DNA of 47,672 nucleotides from Nitrososphaeraceae archaeon (lineage in GTDB: Archaea > Thermoproteota > Nitrososphaeria > Nitrososphaerales > Nitrosopumilaceae), in assembly GCA_025930495.1 (NCBI GenBank), contig JAICOU010000003.1, positions 1 to 47,672 on the forward strand, written 5' to 3'. The notes beneath the pieces were generated by a model. It saw only the letters and a list, made by a program, of their open reading frames with translations. It did not search any database and was not told the DNA's origin. A program made the translations under genes and the position numbers. Below are positions 17,672 through 25,591 of this stretch, piece after piece (within the stretch, counting starts at the first letter, position 1; each line of letters starts with the position of its first letter).

Positions 17672-18504
17672 CTCGAATGTTAAAGAGATCATTGGAAAAT
17701 ATACTTACTTCACAAGAAAGCCAAGAACTAATCTCATCTTTTGATCAGATTGGAGATATAATTATAGTTAGAATTCCTGATTCGTTGCTAGCAAAGAAGA
17801 AACTAATTGGTGAAACTCTTCTAAACGAAGTAAAAATTGCAAAGAGTGTTTTTTATCAAGCTTCTGCAGTTGAGGGAGATTTTCGTACCAGAAATTTAGA
17901 GATCTTGGCAGGAGAAGATAAGACAGAAACAGAATACAAAGAATTTGGCTGTAAATTTACAGTGGATGTTGAAAATGCATTTTTTTCACCTAGATTATCT
18001 ACGGAAAGAGAGAGAATTGCCAATTTAGTTCAAGATGGCGAAACTATAGTCAATATGTTTGCAGGTGTAGGCATGTTTTCAATTATGATTGCAAAAAAGA
18101 GGAGATGTACTGTATATAGTATAGATATTAATCCAATTGCAACAAAACTTTGTGAAAAAAATATAATATCAAACAAGCTTACAGGAAACGTCATCTCAAT
18201 AAATGGAGATGCATCACAAATAATTCAAGAACAATTAGAGAATAAATCAGATAGAACTTTGATGCTTCTTCCTGAAAGATCAGATGAATTCTTGAAATCT
18301 GCAATCAGTGCAACAAAAAGTGGCGGAATAATTCACTATTATTCTCACATTCATGCAGATAAAAAATCAAATGCAGGAAAACTTTCTGAAGAACACTATT
18401 TGCAAGTAACTCCAGTTAAATCAGAAATTTTAGGATCAAAAATAGTCAGAGCTGTAGGTCCTAGATATTATCAAACAGTTGTAGATGTAAAGATTTCAAA
18501 ATAA
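17668..18504 (+). CDS. Trm5-like tRNA (guanine37-N1) methyltransferase
   Basis: A class I SAM methyltransferase of the Trm5/Met-10+ group, which methylates G37 next to the anticodon. Motif I is VNMFAGVGMFSIMIAK (about 128-143), the acidic strand-2 end is IDINPIA, and a LLPERSDEFL segment matches the Trm5 active-site strand (usually NLP..A.EFL). At 278 residues it lacks the N-terminal D1 domain of Trm5b-type enzymes. The start may be TTG 17668, which overlaps the ABCE1 stop, or ATG 17677. Cotranscription with ABCE1 links two translation functions. G37 methylation is the best guess; wyosine-pathway relatives are alternatives. Confidence 0.85.
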   Translation: MTRMLKRSLENILTSQESQELISSFDQIGDIIIVRIPDSLLAKKKLIGETLLNEVKIAKSVFYQASAVEGDFRTRNLEILAGEDKTETEYKEFGCKFTVDVENAFFSPRLSTERERIANLVQDGETIVNMFAGVGMFSIMIAKKRRCTVYSIDINPIATKLCEKNIISNKLTGNVISINGDASQIIQEQLENKSDRTLMLLPERSDEFLKSAISATKSGGIIHYYSHIHADKKSNAGKLSEEHYLQVTPVKSEILGSKIVRAVGPRYYQTVVDVKISK

Positions 18505-18505
18505 A

Positions 18506-18724
18506 TTAATCGTCGGATGAAATTGATGCAGATGAGGGTTTTGTAGTTGCCATTACATATCCAATCCAAGCTACTACACCAAGGATTCCACCTGCTATCA
18601 TTAAAATAGATAATTGTAATACAATAGGACTCCATTCAGATAGCATTAGCAAATAGGCATAAAGAAAGAATGCTGTAATACATAGTACAAAAATGATAAT
18701 CCCCATTCCTTTACGTTTATCCAT
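18506..18724 (-). CDS. Two-helix small membrane protein
   Basis: A 72-residue protein with two membrane helices (about residues 8-27 and 34-59), a basic N-terminus (MDKRKGMG) and a Ser/Asp-rich cytoplasmic-type tail (SSASISSDD). No family is recognised. It ends one base before the convergent Trm5-like gene. Its upstream neighbour is the RimI-like gene on the same strand, 38 bases away. Confidence 0.65.
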   Translation of the reverse strand: MDKRKGMGIIIFVLCITAFFLYAYLLMLSEWSPIVLQLSILMIAGGILGVVAWIGYVMATTKPSSASISSDD

Positions 18725-18762
18725 TGAGCTAAAGTTTGGTGTGAGTTATTTATTGGTTTGAA

Positions 18763-19260
18763 CTAGTTCAATTCAATTGCCATAAGATATGCATCTTCAC
18801 CATCACGATAATACGCACTGAGTTTTTGTCTAATAACAAAACCTAGTTTTTCATACAATCGTACAGCATCATTATTACTACATCGTACCTCAAGATAGAA
18901 CTCGTCACATTTTTTTAGTTTAACACCATTTACAGATTCTTCAACTAGTGCTTTGCCAATTCCTTTTTTTCTATATTCATCAAGAACTGCAATAGATACC
19001 ACGTGGCCTTTTTTTACAAATCCTAATTTTTTGAAATTAGAAAAACCATATTCAGTTTTGCACATTATGTAGCCAACGTGTTTTCCTCCAATTTCTGCAA
19101 CAATGAAAGCTTCCGGAATTTCTGCAAGCAGACTTTCATAGAAATAATCAGAATAGTGTTCAGGAAGCGTTTTCAAATTGATTTCCATGACTGGGATCAG
19201 ATCGCTTGGTTCTGCACGACGTATGTTACAGTCACCCAATTGTCTGAGAATTACTTGCAT
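18763..19260 (-). CDS. rimI: RimI/Ard1-like N-terminal acetyltransferase
   Basis: A 165-residue GNAT enzyme likely to acetylate protein N-termini. Features: IRRAEPSDLIPVMEIN at the N-terminus, typical of archaeal Ard1/RimI; strand VVSIAVLDEYRKKGIGKAL with acetyl-CoA loop RKKGIG (97-102); and SNNDAVRLYEKLGF (128-141), then a Tyr pair (150-151). Archaea commonly use one such enzyme for broad N-terminal acetylation. It is divergent from the M50 protease gene, separated by 76 bases holding an AT-rich promoter region. Confidence 0.88.
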   Translation of the reverse strand: MQVILRQLGDCNIRRAEPSDLIPVMEINLKTLPEHYSDYFYESLLAEIPEAFIVAEIGGKHVGYIMCKTEYGFSNFKKLGFVKKGHVVSIAVLDEYRKKGIGKALVEESVNGVKLKKCDEFYLEVRCSNNDAVRLYEKLGFVIRQKLSAYYRDGEDAYLMAIELN

Positions 19261-19336
19261 AACTAGTATGTTTTATTGTCAATATTTAATTTTAAACCAC
19301 AAAACCATTTAATGGAAAGAAATAGCCGTAAACAGA

Positions 19337-20443
19337 ATGAGCGACCCTACTCAGGAAGACGTGATTTCCTTAGTCAATTCATTATTTGAAGTAAGCCAGT
19401 TCAATAGAGAAATGTATTCTTTGGAGTTTAGGATTAATGATCGTGATTTTAAATCAAAATTTGAGGATTTGGCAAGAAAATTAGAAAATATGAACTATGT
19501 TTGTAAGCTTGAACAAATGGAAGACGGTAAATATATTATAATTCAAAAATTCACTCCAAAAAAACAAAAGAAGTGGTTAAGTGCATCTTGGACTCCTCGG
19601 ATTTTGTTTGTAATTGTCATTATCTTTGTAATGATTGATGGCTATTATCGTACTGCAGGAACAAATTCCATCATAGATATTGGTGAACCACTAGAAATGG
19701 CAGGAATCTACACACTTTCACTTTTAGGAATTTTAGGAATTCATGAATTGGGTCATATAGTTGCAGCTAAGATTCATAAGCTAAAGACAACATGGCCATT
19801 TTTCATACCAGGATTACCAGTTATTGGAATTCCAACTTTTGGTGCATTTATTCAATCACGTGGATTAACAATTAATCGAGAAATTTTATTTGATGTAGCA
19901 ATAGCAGGACCAATTGCAGGATTGATAATCACAATCATAGTTTCAACATATGGAGCATACACTGCACCGATACTACAAGAAGATGTTGCACAAGGACTTT
20001 TTGCAGATTCAAAATTAATGGAATGGAATCAAGGAGAGCCATTACTAATGACTGCAAGTTTAGCATTGTTTGGAAAAGGTGGAACAGGTCATGAAGTAAT
20101 AATGACGCCAGTTTTATTTGCAGCGTGGATTGGATTTTTAATCACGTTCTTAAATTTATTACCAGCTTGGCAGTTAGATGGGGGACACATGGCAAGAACA
20201 CTACTTGGTGCTAAACGTCACAAGTATGCAACAATTGGAAGTATGGCAATTCTTGTTTTGTTAAATTATTGGTTAATGGCAATGTTGATTCTTGTTTTAA
20301 GTTCAAAAAATCCTGGCGCAACTCCACTTGATGATGTTTCCCCATTATCAAAAAATAGAAAACTTGCATACTTAGGTGTTATAGGATTAGCTGTTTTATG
20401 TGCACCAATACCGTCAAATTTTTTACCTAATTTCTTACCTTAG
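19337..20443 (+). CDS. M50 (site-2 protease-like) membrane metalloprotease
   Basis: An integral-membrane zinc protease. A soluble N-terminal domain (1-84) precedes about six membrane helices. The zinc site is HELGH (136-140) in one helix and WQLDGGH (278-284, Asp281) in another, with the conserved GPIAG (191-195) between them. Members cleave transmembrane substrates, releasing regulators or clearing signal peptides. The N-terminal domain is not a PDZ domain by eye. Its 3' end overlaps the convergent LarA-like gene by nine bases. Substrate is unknown. Confidence 0.9.
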   Translation: MSDPTQEDVISLVNSLFEVSQFNREMYSLEFRINDRDFKSKFEDLARKLENMNYVCKLEQMEDGKYIIIQKFTPKKQKKWLSASWTPRILFVIVIIFVMIDGYYRTAGTNSIIDIGEPLEMAGIYTLSLLGILGIHELGHIVAAKIHKLKTTWPFFIPGLPVIGIPTFGAFIQSRGLTINREILFDVAIAGPIAGLIITIIVSTYGAYTAPILQEDVAQGLFADSKLMEWNQGEPLLMTASLALFGKGGTGHEVIMTPVLFAAWIGFLITFLNLLPAWQLDGGHMARTLLGAKRHKYATIGSMAILVLLNYWLMAMLILVLSSKNPGATPLDDVSPLSKNRKLAYLGVIGLAVLCAPIPSNFLPNFLP

Positions 20444-21535
20444 TAAAACTCTAGCACCATCCATTACAACTGCAACTTTTTGTCTAGCACCTTGAGTTTT
20501 CAGAATATAATCCAAAGAGGGTTTGATTCCAGACAAGGAAATCATGTTTAATTTTTTTACATAGTATTCTGGAAGAATTGAAACCAATCCAATTTGAAAA
20601 TTCTTTTGTATTTCGGATAAAAATAATAGATCTTCCATTCCAGAGATATATTTAGTTGGATTTCGAAGTTGATCAATACTCAATCTACCCTCAATGTATT
20701 GCTGAAGTGCATCAGAACCCAAACCAGATTTACATTCTGCTACCAATATAGATAAGCCTCCATTTTGTATTGCATTAGCACAATTCCAAAGAGATGAAAG
20801 AGATTTTCCAAGATTATCATTACTTGAATCTTTTCCAGTACTGATTATCATTGATTTGTGGTGACCTATATCTTTGATTGCAAAGGATTCTAGAGTTTTT
20901 GTAGATGAAACGGTTTCGGAGGGATGATCTATTGTAAAATCAACAATGCCTTGAGAATTTGCTATAATTTCAATTGCCTTAATTTCAAAATTATTGACAA
21001 ATTTTTTTGCTTCATCAAAACTTTCTGTCAGTTGTCCAGGTGTGGGAAGATTACTCTTTCTTTTTGCATATGCAGAAAGCATTGATTCCTGACCAAACTT
21101 TTTGATTAATCTGGTGGAAATGGTTTCATATCCAAATAACCCATCAAATTCTATTTCTCCGATGAAAACAAGATTAGAATTGGAAAGATCAGCGTTGTCA
21201 AATTCATTAATTGAGCTTCCTTCAGGTAGACCAGATTTCACTAGATTCATTATTTTTTTCTCAGCCAAAATTTTAGGAAATGGCAATGATTTTTGTTCAC
21301 ATATGGTAAATAATGATGAGATAATTTTTTGAATTGATTTGGAGTTATGTAAAACTACAAGTTCCATAGGTTTTGTTAAATCAATAGTACTCAGTTTTTC
21401 ATTGATCGCCGTATCTTCCAAGATCTTACCATCAGAATCAATTTTTTGTTCTAGATTCTCTGCCCGAATATCTAAAACAACATCAGTAATACCATAATTT
21501 AACCAGATTTCAGGCATGATTAATACACAATACAA
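20435..21535 (-). CDS. LarA-like (DUF2088 superfamily) protein
   Basis: This resembles the lactate-racemase LarA fold: an N-terminal LNYGITDVVLDIRAENLEQ segment and a C-terminal half with NCANAIQNGGLSILVAEC, the GMEDLLFLSE region, the SILPEYYVKKLNM strand and SLDYILKTQG leading to VAVVMDGARVLL. However, the LarA motif with the nickel-pincer His (GTHR type) is not found in the central region, where the sequence reads IGEIEFDGLFGY, so racemase activity is doubtful. The start may be ATG 21535 or ATG 21517 (MPEIWLNYG), which gives the more usual N-terminus. It is divergent from pyrE with 32 bases between starts. Confidence 0.65.
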   Translation of the reverse strand: MYCVLIMPEIWLNYGITDVVLDIRAENLEQKIDSDGKILEDTAINEKLSTIDLTKPMELVVLHNSKSIQKIISSLFTICEQKSLPFPKILAEKKIMNLVKSGLPEGSSINEFDNADLSNSNLVFIGEIEFDGLFGYETISTRLIKKFGQESMLSAYAKRKSNLPTPGQLTESFDEAKKFVNNFEIKAIEIIANSQGIVDFTIDHPSETVSSTKTLESFAIKDIGHHKSMIISTGKDSSNDNLGKSLSSLWNCANAIQNGGLSILVAECKSGLGSDALQQYIEGRLSIDQLRNPTKYISGMEDLLFLSEIQKNFQIGLVSILPEYYVKKLNMISLSGIKPSLDYILKTQGARQKVAVVMDGARVLLR

Positions 21536-21567
21536 ACCAAAATAAATCCAGTGTAGTTAATTTAGAT

Positions 21568-22173
21568 ATGGAATTTGTAAAAGAGTTTGCAACCTTTTTG
21601 CATCAAAAGGGGATAATAAAATTTGGAGATTTTACACTGGCTAGTGGTAAAAAAAGTTCATACTATGTTGATTTGAGACTAGTTCCTAGTTATCCTCATC
21701 AATTTAGAACTATGATAAAATATCTGCAAAACAATATTGCAGAAAGCGTAGGATTGAATAGTTTTGATTCTTTAGTATCAGTTCCTACTGGGGGTTTGGT
21801 TATTGCATCAGCATTGGCAATTGAAACAGTCAAGCCATTAATCTATGTAAGAAGTAAACCAAAAGATTATGGAACTTCAAAATCAGTTGAAGGGCAAATT
21901 CATGAAGGAATGAAGGTTGTAATGATAGATGATGTTGCAACAACTGGAGGTTCGGTGGTAAATGCAATAAAATCACTAAAAGAAGCAAGCATAACAATAG
22001 AAGATGCATATGTAATTGTCAATAGAATGGAGGGTGCAGACAAGGCACTAAAAGAATTAGGAGTTAAATTGCATTCTATCACCAATATAATACAAATCAC
22101 ACAAGCATTACACGAACAAAAACTTGTTGATAGTGATACTTTAGAAAAAGTAAGAAATCAGATTAACAAGTAA
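21568..22173 (+). CDS. pyrE: Orotate phosphoribosyltransferase
   Basis: Joins orotate to PRPP to give OMP in pyrimidine synthesis. The 201 residues show a clear type I PRTase fold: KFGDFTLASGKKSSYYVDLR (18-37), the flexible catalytic loop KPKDYGTSKSVEG (97-109) and the PRPP-binding motif VVMIDDVATTGGS (117-129). Length is typical of the single-domain archaeal enzyme; no OMP decarboxylase is fused. It has a very short upstream region shared with the LarA-like gene. Confidence 0.95.
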   Translation: MEFVKEFATFLHQKGIIKFGDFTLASGKKSSYYVDLRLVPSYPHQFRTMIKYLQNNIAESVGLNSFDSLVSVPTGGLVIASALAIETVKPLIYVRSKPKDYGTSKSVEGQIHEGMKVVMIDDVATTGGSVVNAIKSLKEASITIEDAYVIVNRMEGADKALKELGVKLHSITNIIQITQALHEQKLVDSDTLEKVRNQINK

Positions 22174-22177
22174 TTTT

Positions 22178-22242
22178 TGGCAGCTCAGACAAATGCCTTT
22201 CAATCATCGTTCAGATATAACTCTGATTCTTCATCGCAGCCA
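22178..22242 (-). ncRNA. Candidate C/D box sRNA
   Basis: Between pyrE and a tRNA gene the minus strand reads in order GCGATGA (22231-22237), CTGA (22211-22214), ACGATGA (22204-22210) and CTGA (22185-22188), flanked by TGGC and GCCA that can pair. This is the C, D', C', D order of an archaeal 2'-O-methylation guide RNA. Both C-like boxes deviate from RTGATGA at position 2, and the gap between D' and C' is shorter than usual, so the call is weak. Confidence 0.28.
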
Positions 22243-22285
22243 GTAAATTTTGTCTGTGCTCATTTTAAAACTAACGGAAATAATA

Positions 22286-22359
22286 TGGGCCCAAAGGGCT
22301 TCGATCCCTTGACTCCCCGGTTATGAGCCGGGTACTCTACCAAGCTGAGTTATGGGCCC
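22286..22359 (-). tRNA. tRNA with CAU anticodon (Ile2 or elongator Met)
   Basis: Folds without intron: acceptor GGGCCCA/TGGGCCC, D-stem ACTC/GAGT, anticodon stem CCCGG/CCGGG with loop CTCATAA (anticodon CAT), T-arm AAGGG-ATCGAAG-CCCTT, discriminator A. G1-C72 and the lack of GGG/CCC pairs next to the loop exclude the initiator. The GGGCCC acceptor resembles archaeal isoleucine tRNAs, so it may be the agmatidine-modified tRNA-Ile2; elongator Met is the alternative. Position 54 is A rather than T. CCA is not encoded. Confidence 0.9.
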
Positions 22360-22400
22360 TAAGCAGATGGATTTTACCTTCAGTATAAAATGTTATGAGT

Positions 22401-23033
22401 TCAACAATATGCTTCATAACAACTATCAAGCAACATATTTTGTGCAGAGATGGATTTGTCTGCAATTTGGATCAAGTTATCTGAATCAGTTGATGTTTTT
22501 TCAAGAATGTTTTTCCAAGATGCAGCATGACGAATATCAGCTTCTGTATGAAGTTTAAAGTATTCTGTAGCATTTTCATTAGATATTCCATAGAATTCTG
22601 CCAAGCCATCAAGTTTGGTTTGGCTAATTTTAGGAATTTCTTTTTCAAAAGCATACATTGCACATGCTCCACCTTCATAGGTATTCATTAATTCAGATAA
22701 TCCTAAAACAGATTTCATAGTCTTTTCTAATCCTTCATAGTGAGTTAATTCAGATTCAGAAACTCCAAGCTCTCCTGCAAATTTAATCCATGATTTTATG
22801 TGAATTAATTCCTCTTGTTGATTATCAATTAATTCACTAATAACAGAATTAGGAGCCTTTTCTATAATAGGAGTCATAAATGATGGAACTGCCTTAACGA
22901 GTTGAAAGTATTCTTTAGAATAACCAGATAAAGAATCAAGAGTTAGTTTTCCATCAGACCACATTTGATAGAATGGGTGTTTTAGTAAACTTCTTTCTTC
23001 AATCATTTCATCAATTCGTTTTATTAGATTCAT
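22401..23033 (-). CDS. CADD/PqqC-like heme-oxygenase-fold diiron protein (putative pABA synthase)
   Basis: A helical-bundle protein of about 210 residues matching Chlamydia CADD and relatives, which are proposed to make p-aminobenzoate from their own tyrosine side chain. Numbering from Met 23033: HPFYQMW places Tyr22 at the site of CADD Tyr27; YAFE gives Glu130; QTKLDGL gives a Lys at the CADD Lys152 site; HTEADIRH gives His162, Asp166 and His169 in the metal-binding HxxxDxxH. ELIHIKSW supplies His78, but the position of CADD Glu81 is Asn here, with Glu three to four residues on. The frame is open upstream but would overlap tRNA-Glu, so ATG 23033 is chosen. TenA/PqqC-type activity is the alternative. 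Confidence 0.75.
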   Translation of the reverse strand: MNLIKRIDEMIEERSLLKHPFYQMWSDGKLTLDSLSGYSKEYFQLVKAVPSFMTPIIEKAPNSVISELIDNQQEELIHIKSWIKFAGELGVSESELTHYEGLEKTMKSVLGLSELMNTYEGGACAMYAFEKEIPKISQTKLDGLAEFYGISNENATEYFKLHTEADIRHAASWKNILEKTSTDSDNLIQIADKSISAQNMLLDSCYEAYC

Positions 23034-23114
23034 ATCACATCTCTCAATTTGCCAATAAAAAATCTTTGTGTAGTTTACAAAAGATTTTATGGACAAATTA
23101 CCCAATTTTGTTGG

Positions 23115-23205
23115 GTTCCAGTGGTGTAGACCGGTCAAGCATACTGCCCTTTCAAGGCAGTGATCCCGGGTTCAAAATCTAACGATGAAAATCCCGGCTG
23201 GAGCA
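23115..23205 (+). tRNA. tRNA-Glu (UUC) with a 15-base intron in the T-loop
   Basis: Acceptor GTTCCAG/CTGGAGC, anticodon stem CTGCC/GGCAG with loop CTTTCAA (anticodon TTC), T-stem CCGGG (23166-23170) and CCCGG (23193-23197), discriminator A (23205) followed by an encoded CCA (23206-23208). The T-loop is 15 bases too long. Removing 23177-23191 restores the standard TTCAAAT loop. The insert forms a textbook bulge-helix-bulge with its exons (see intron entry). Confidence 0.95.
23177..23191 (+). other. tRNA intron (noncanonical position, T-loop)
   Basis: TTCA (23171-23174) pairs with TGAA (23186-23189) to give the 4-bp central helix. Three-base bulges AAA (23175-23177) and AAT (23190-23192) flank it; the outer helix is the T-stem, and the inner one is TC/GA closed by a TAAC loop. 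Cutting after the second base of each bulge, as the archaeal tRNA endonuclease does, releases exactly 15 bases and leaves TTCAAA joined to TCCCGG. Confidence 0.88.
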
Positions 23206-23252
23206 CCAAGATTTAATTACTAATGAGAAAGTTTTTTGAATAGGCCTATATC

Positions 23253-24104
23253 TTGGACAGGAAAAATATCGAGATTAATCCTTTACTTGAAACATATGGT
23301 AAGTATATCGATCAAATTAATCAGGCATTAGATAGAGAATTATCATTATATTCAGAATCAGAGTTCATTGAACCACTAAAATATTCCTTAGAGGGTGGGA
23401 AACGAATTAGACCAATTATCTTAGTTTTGGCTGCAGATAGCGTAGGAAAAATTGACGATAATACATTAGCAGCATCATGTGCTGTGGAATTTTTACATAT
23501 GGAATCTATCATACATGACGACATTATAGATAACGAAACAATGCGAAGACAAAAAGAACCATTTCATATAAAATATGGATACAACACAAGTGTACTAACA
23601 GGAGATTTTGTTTTGGGATTAATTCTTGCGATTTCTTCTAGATTAGACAATGCAAGAATAACAAAGGATTTGGCAACAACAGCAATGTTGATGAGTGAAG
23701 GAGAAATGATAGAAAGTAGATTAGAAACCAGTGAAGATGTTACTTTTGATGATTATCTCAAAGTAATTGAATACAAAACTGCTACTGCATTTGAAGTGGC
23801 TGCAAGAATAGGTGCAATTATTGCAAATGGCAATGAAGAAGAAATAGAGGCACTAACAGAATATGGAAAAAATATAGGAATTGCATATCAAATAAGAGAT
23901 GATTTGTTTGACTGGAAGAATGAAGATAAATTATTTAATTTATTGATCAAGAAAAGTTCTGATCCAAGAGATGTTTTCAATAAAATGGAAGAACTTTTAA
24001 AAAAATATTCTGACAAGGCTAGAGCAAGTTTAAGAAAAATCTCAGATAATGATGCAAAAATGAATTTAGATAATCTTATAAAATTTACAACGTTTAAGGC
24101 ATAA
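23253..24104 (+). CDS. idsA: Short-chain isoprenyl diphosphate synthase (GGPP synthase-like)
   Basis: A trans-prenyltransferase that condenses IPP with allylic diphosphates, supplying the C20 or longer chains of archaeal ether lipids. The 283 residues show GGKRIRP (48-54), the first Asp-rich motif DDIID (89-93) and the second IRDDLFD (214-220, Asp216/217/220). The protein is about 30-40 residues shorter than typical GGPP synthases, mainly near the C-terminus, where a basic catalytic tail is normally found. TTG 23253 is the likely start, as no ATG precedes the conserved helix. It follows tRNA-Glu by 45 bases and its 3' end overlaps nuoN by 11 bases. Confidence 0.9.
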   Translation: MDRKNIEINPLLETYGKYIDQINQALDRELSLYSESEFIEPLKYSLEGGKRIRPIILVLAADSVGKIDDNTLAASCAVEFLHMESIIHDDIIDNETMRRQKEPFHIKYGYNTSVLTGDFVLGLILAISSRLDNARITKDLATTAMLMSEGEMIESRLETSEDVTFDDYLKVIEYKTATAFEVAARIGAIIANGNEEEIEALTEYGKNIGIAYQIRDDLFDWKNEDKLFNLLIKKSSDPRDVFNKMEELLKKYSDKARASLRKISDNDAKMNLDNLIKFTTFKA

Positions 24105-25578
24105 TACCTAAGCTAAGTGTTGGAGCAGCAAATTCTACAAATTTAATAATTGGATCTGGATATACACCAAATCCTACCAAGAAAACTATTGAAAATATCA
24201 TGATTGCAATTACAGACTTTGGTTCAGATATTCTTTTTTCAGTTTCTCCTTCAAAGTACATTTTTCTTGTGATCCAACCATAGTAAGCTAATGATAAAGC
24301 ACTGTTTAGAACTCCAGCTATTGCAAGCCATGGTGCCCACCATATAGTTGAACTAGCATCCAATGCACCACCAAATAACATTATTTTACTCCAAAATCCA
24401 GCAAGTGGAGGTACACCAGCTAAAGCAAATAATGAGATTACCAATCCAAGTGATGTAATAGGCATTCGTCTACCAAGTCCTTTGAGTTTATCGATGTTAG
24501 TTACTGCAAGTGTAGTTACTATTCCTGCAACTGCTATGAAGGCAGCACCTTTCATTACTGCGTGATTCAATATTTGGTATAGAGAACCTTGCAAACCAAG
24601 AGAGCTGTATGGAGCTACTGCAAGTCCAATCAAAATGTAGCCAGCATGAGCAATACTAGAATATGCCAACATCCTTGCAAGATTCTTTTGCATGATTGCA
24701 GCAATGTTACCAATGGTCATAGTCATCACTGCAATTATACCAAGAGCTAAAGTCCAATCAAGATTAAGTACAACCATTCCCAAAACAACTATTCTAATTG
24801 TTGCTGCAAATCCTGCTTTCTTTGTTCCAGCTGCAAGTAAAGTGGTAATAGTTGGAGGTGCACCTTCATAAGTGTCAGGTAACCATTGATGGAAAGGTAC
24901 TAGTCCCATCTTAAACCCAAATCCAGCAATAAACATTCCAACAGACAGCAGTGCTAATGGCAATAAGGAAGGATCAAGAGTAGAGTAACCCTGAATAACT
25001 TCACCAATATTTGTTGAACCAGTTAATCCATAAGATAATGAAATTCCATAAACAATAATTGCAGATGATAATGCTCCAAACAAGAAATACTTTAGTGCAG
25101 CTTCATTTGAGCTTGGATTCTTTTTCATAAATCCAACAAGAACGTATGTCGGAATGCTCATGAGCTCCCATGCAACAAATAACATCACCAGGTCAGTAGA
25201 ATATGCTACTAACACCATACCGATTGTTGAAAGAAGTATTAAGGAATAGTAAACAGCGGGATAGTTCTTTTTTCGCATGTAATTAAAGGAGCCAACTGTA
25301 GTAAAGATTGCAACAATTAGCATCGCGATTGCAAAGAATCCACCAAATGCATCATCAACAAGTACGTCTTCAGAAAACAGAGCAGATGGAAGAATATTAT
25401 CAGCAAGGAATTGATATGCTACATATCCAATTGAGACAATCAGTGCAGCAAATGCAATAACTGCATAAAATGAGTTTGAACCTTTTTCTTTTCTGGCAAT
25501 ACTGATGATAGGTAACAAAACTCCCACTGTACCAAGAATTGCAATTATTACCAATGGGGTTGAACTGATTTCTAACAT
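24094..25578 (-). CDS. nuoN: Complex I subunit NuoN
   Basis: An antiporter-like proton-pumping subunit of complex I, with about 14 membrane helices in 494 residues. Pumping residues are present: Glu in LFVAWELMSIP (TM5), Lys in GFKMGLVPFHQWLPD (TM7) and Lys in AAGTKKAGFAA (TM8). It is the last gene of the nuo operon and reads 11 bases into the 3' end of the convergent prenyl synthase gene. Start ATG 25578, 14 bases after nuoL. Confidence 0.95.
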   Translation of the reverse strand: MLEISSTPLVIIAILGTVGVLLPIISIARKEKGSNSFYAVIAFAALIVSIGYVAYQFLADNILPSALFSEDVLVDDAFGGFFAIAMLIVAIFTTVGSFNYMRKKNYPAVYYSLILLSTIGMVLVAYSTDLVMLFVAWELMSIPTYVLVGFMKKNPSSNEAALKYFLFGALSSAIIVYGISLSYGLTGSTNIGEVIQGYSTLDPSLLPLALLSVGMFIAGFGFKMGLVPFHQWLPDTYEGAPPTITTLLAAGTKKAGFAATIRIVVLGMVVLNLDWTLALGIIAVMTMTIGNIAAIMQKNLARMLAYSSIAHAGYILIGLAVAPYSSLGLQGSLYQILNHAVMKGAAFIAVAGIVTTLAVTNIDKLKGLGRRMPITSLGLVISLFALAGVPPLAGFWSKIMLFGGALDASSTIWWAPWLAIAGVLNSALSLAYYGWITRKMYFEGETEKRISEPKSVIAIMIFSIVFLVGFGVYPDPIIKFVEFAAPTLSLGIMP

Positions 25579-25591
25579 TTCACATTATCTC

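Noticed and set aside
23034-23138. 35-residue N-terminal extension of the CADD-like protein
   Set aside because: It would overlap the opposite-strand tRNA-Glu gene and shows no homology-like pattern; ATG 23033 gives the family-type start.
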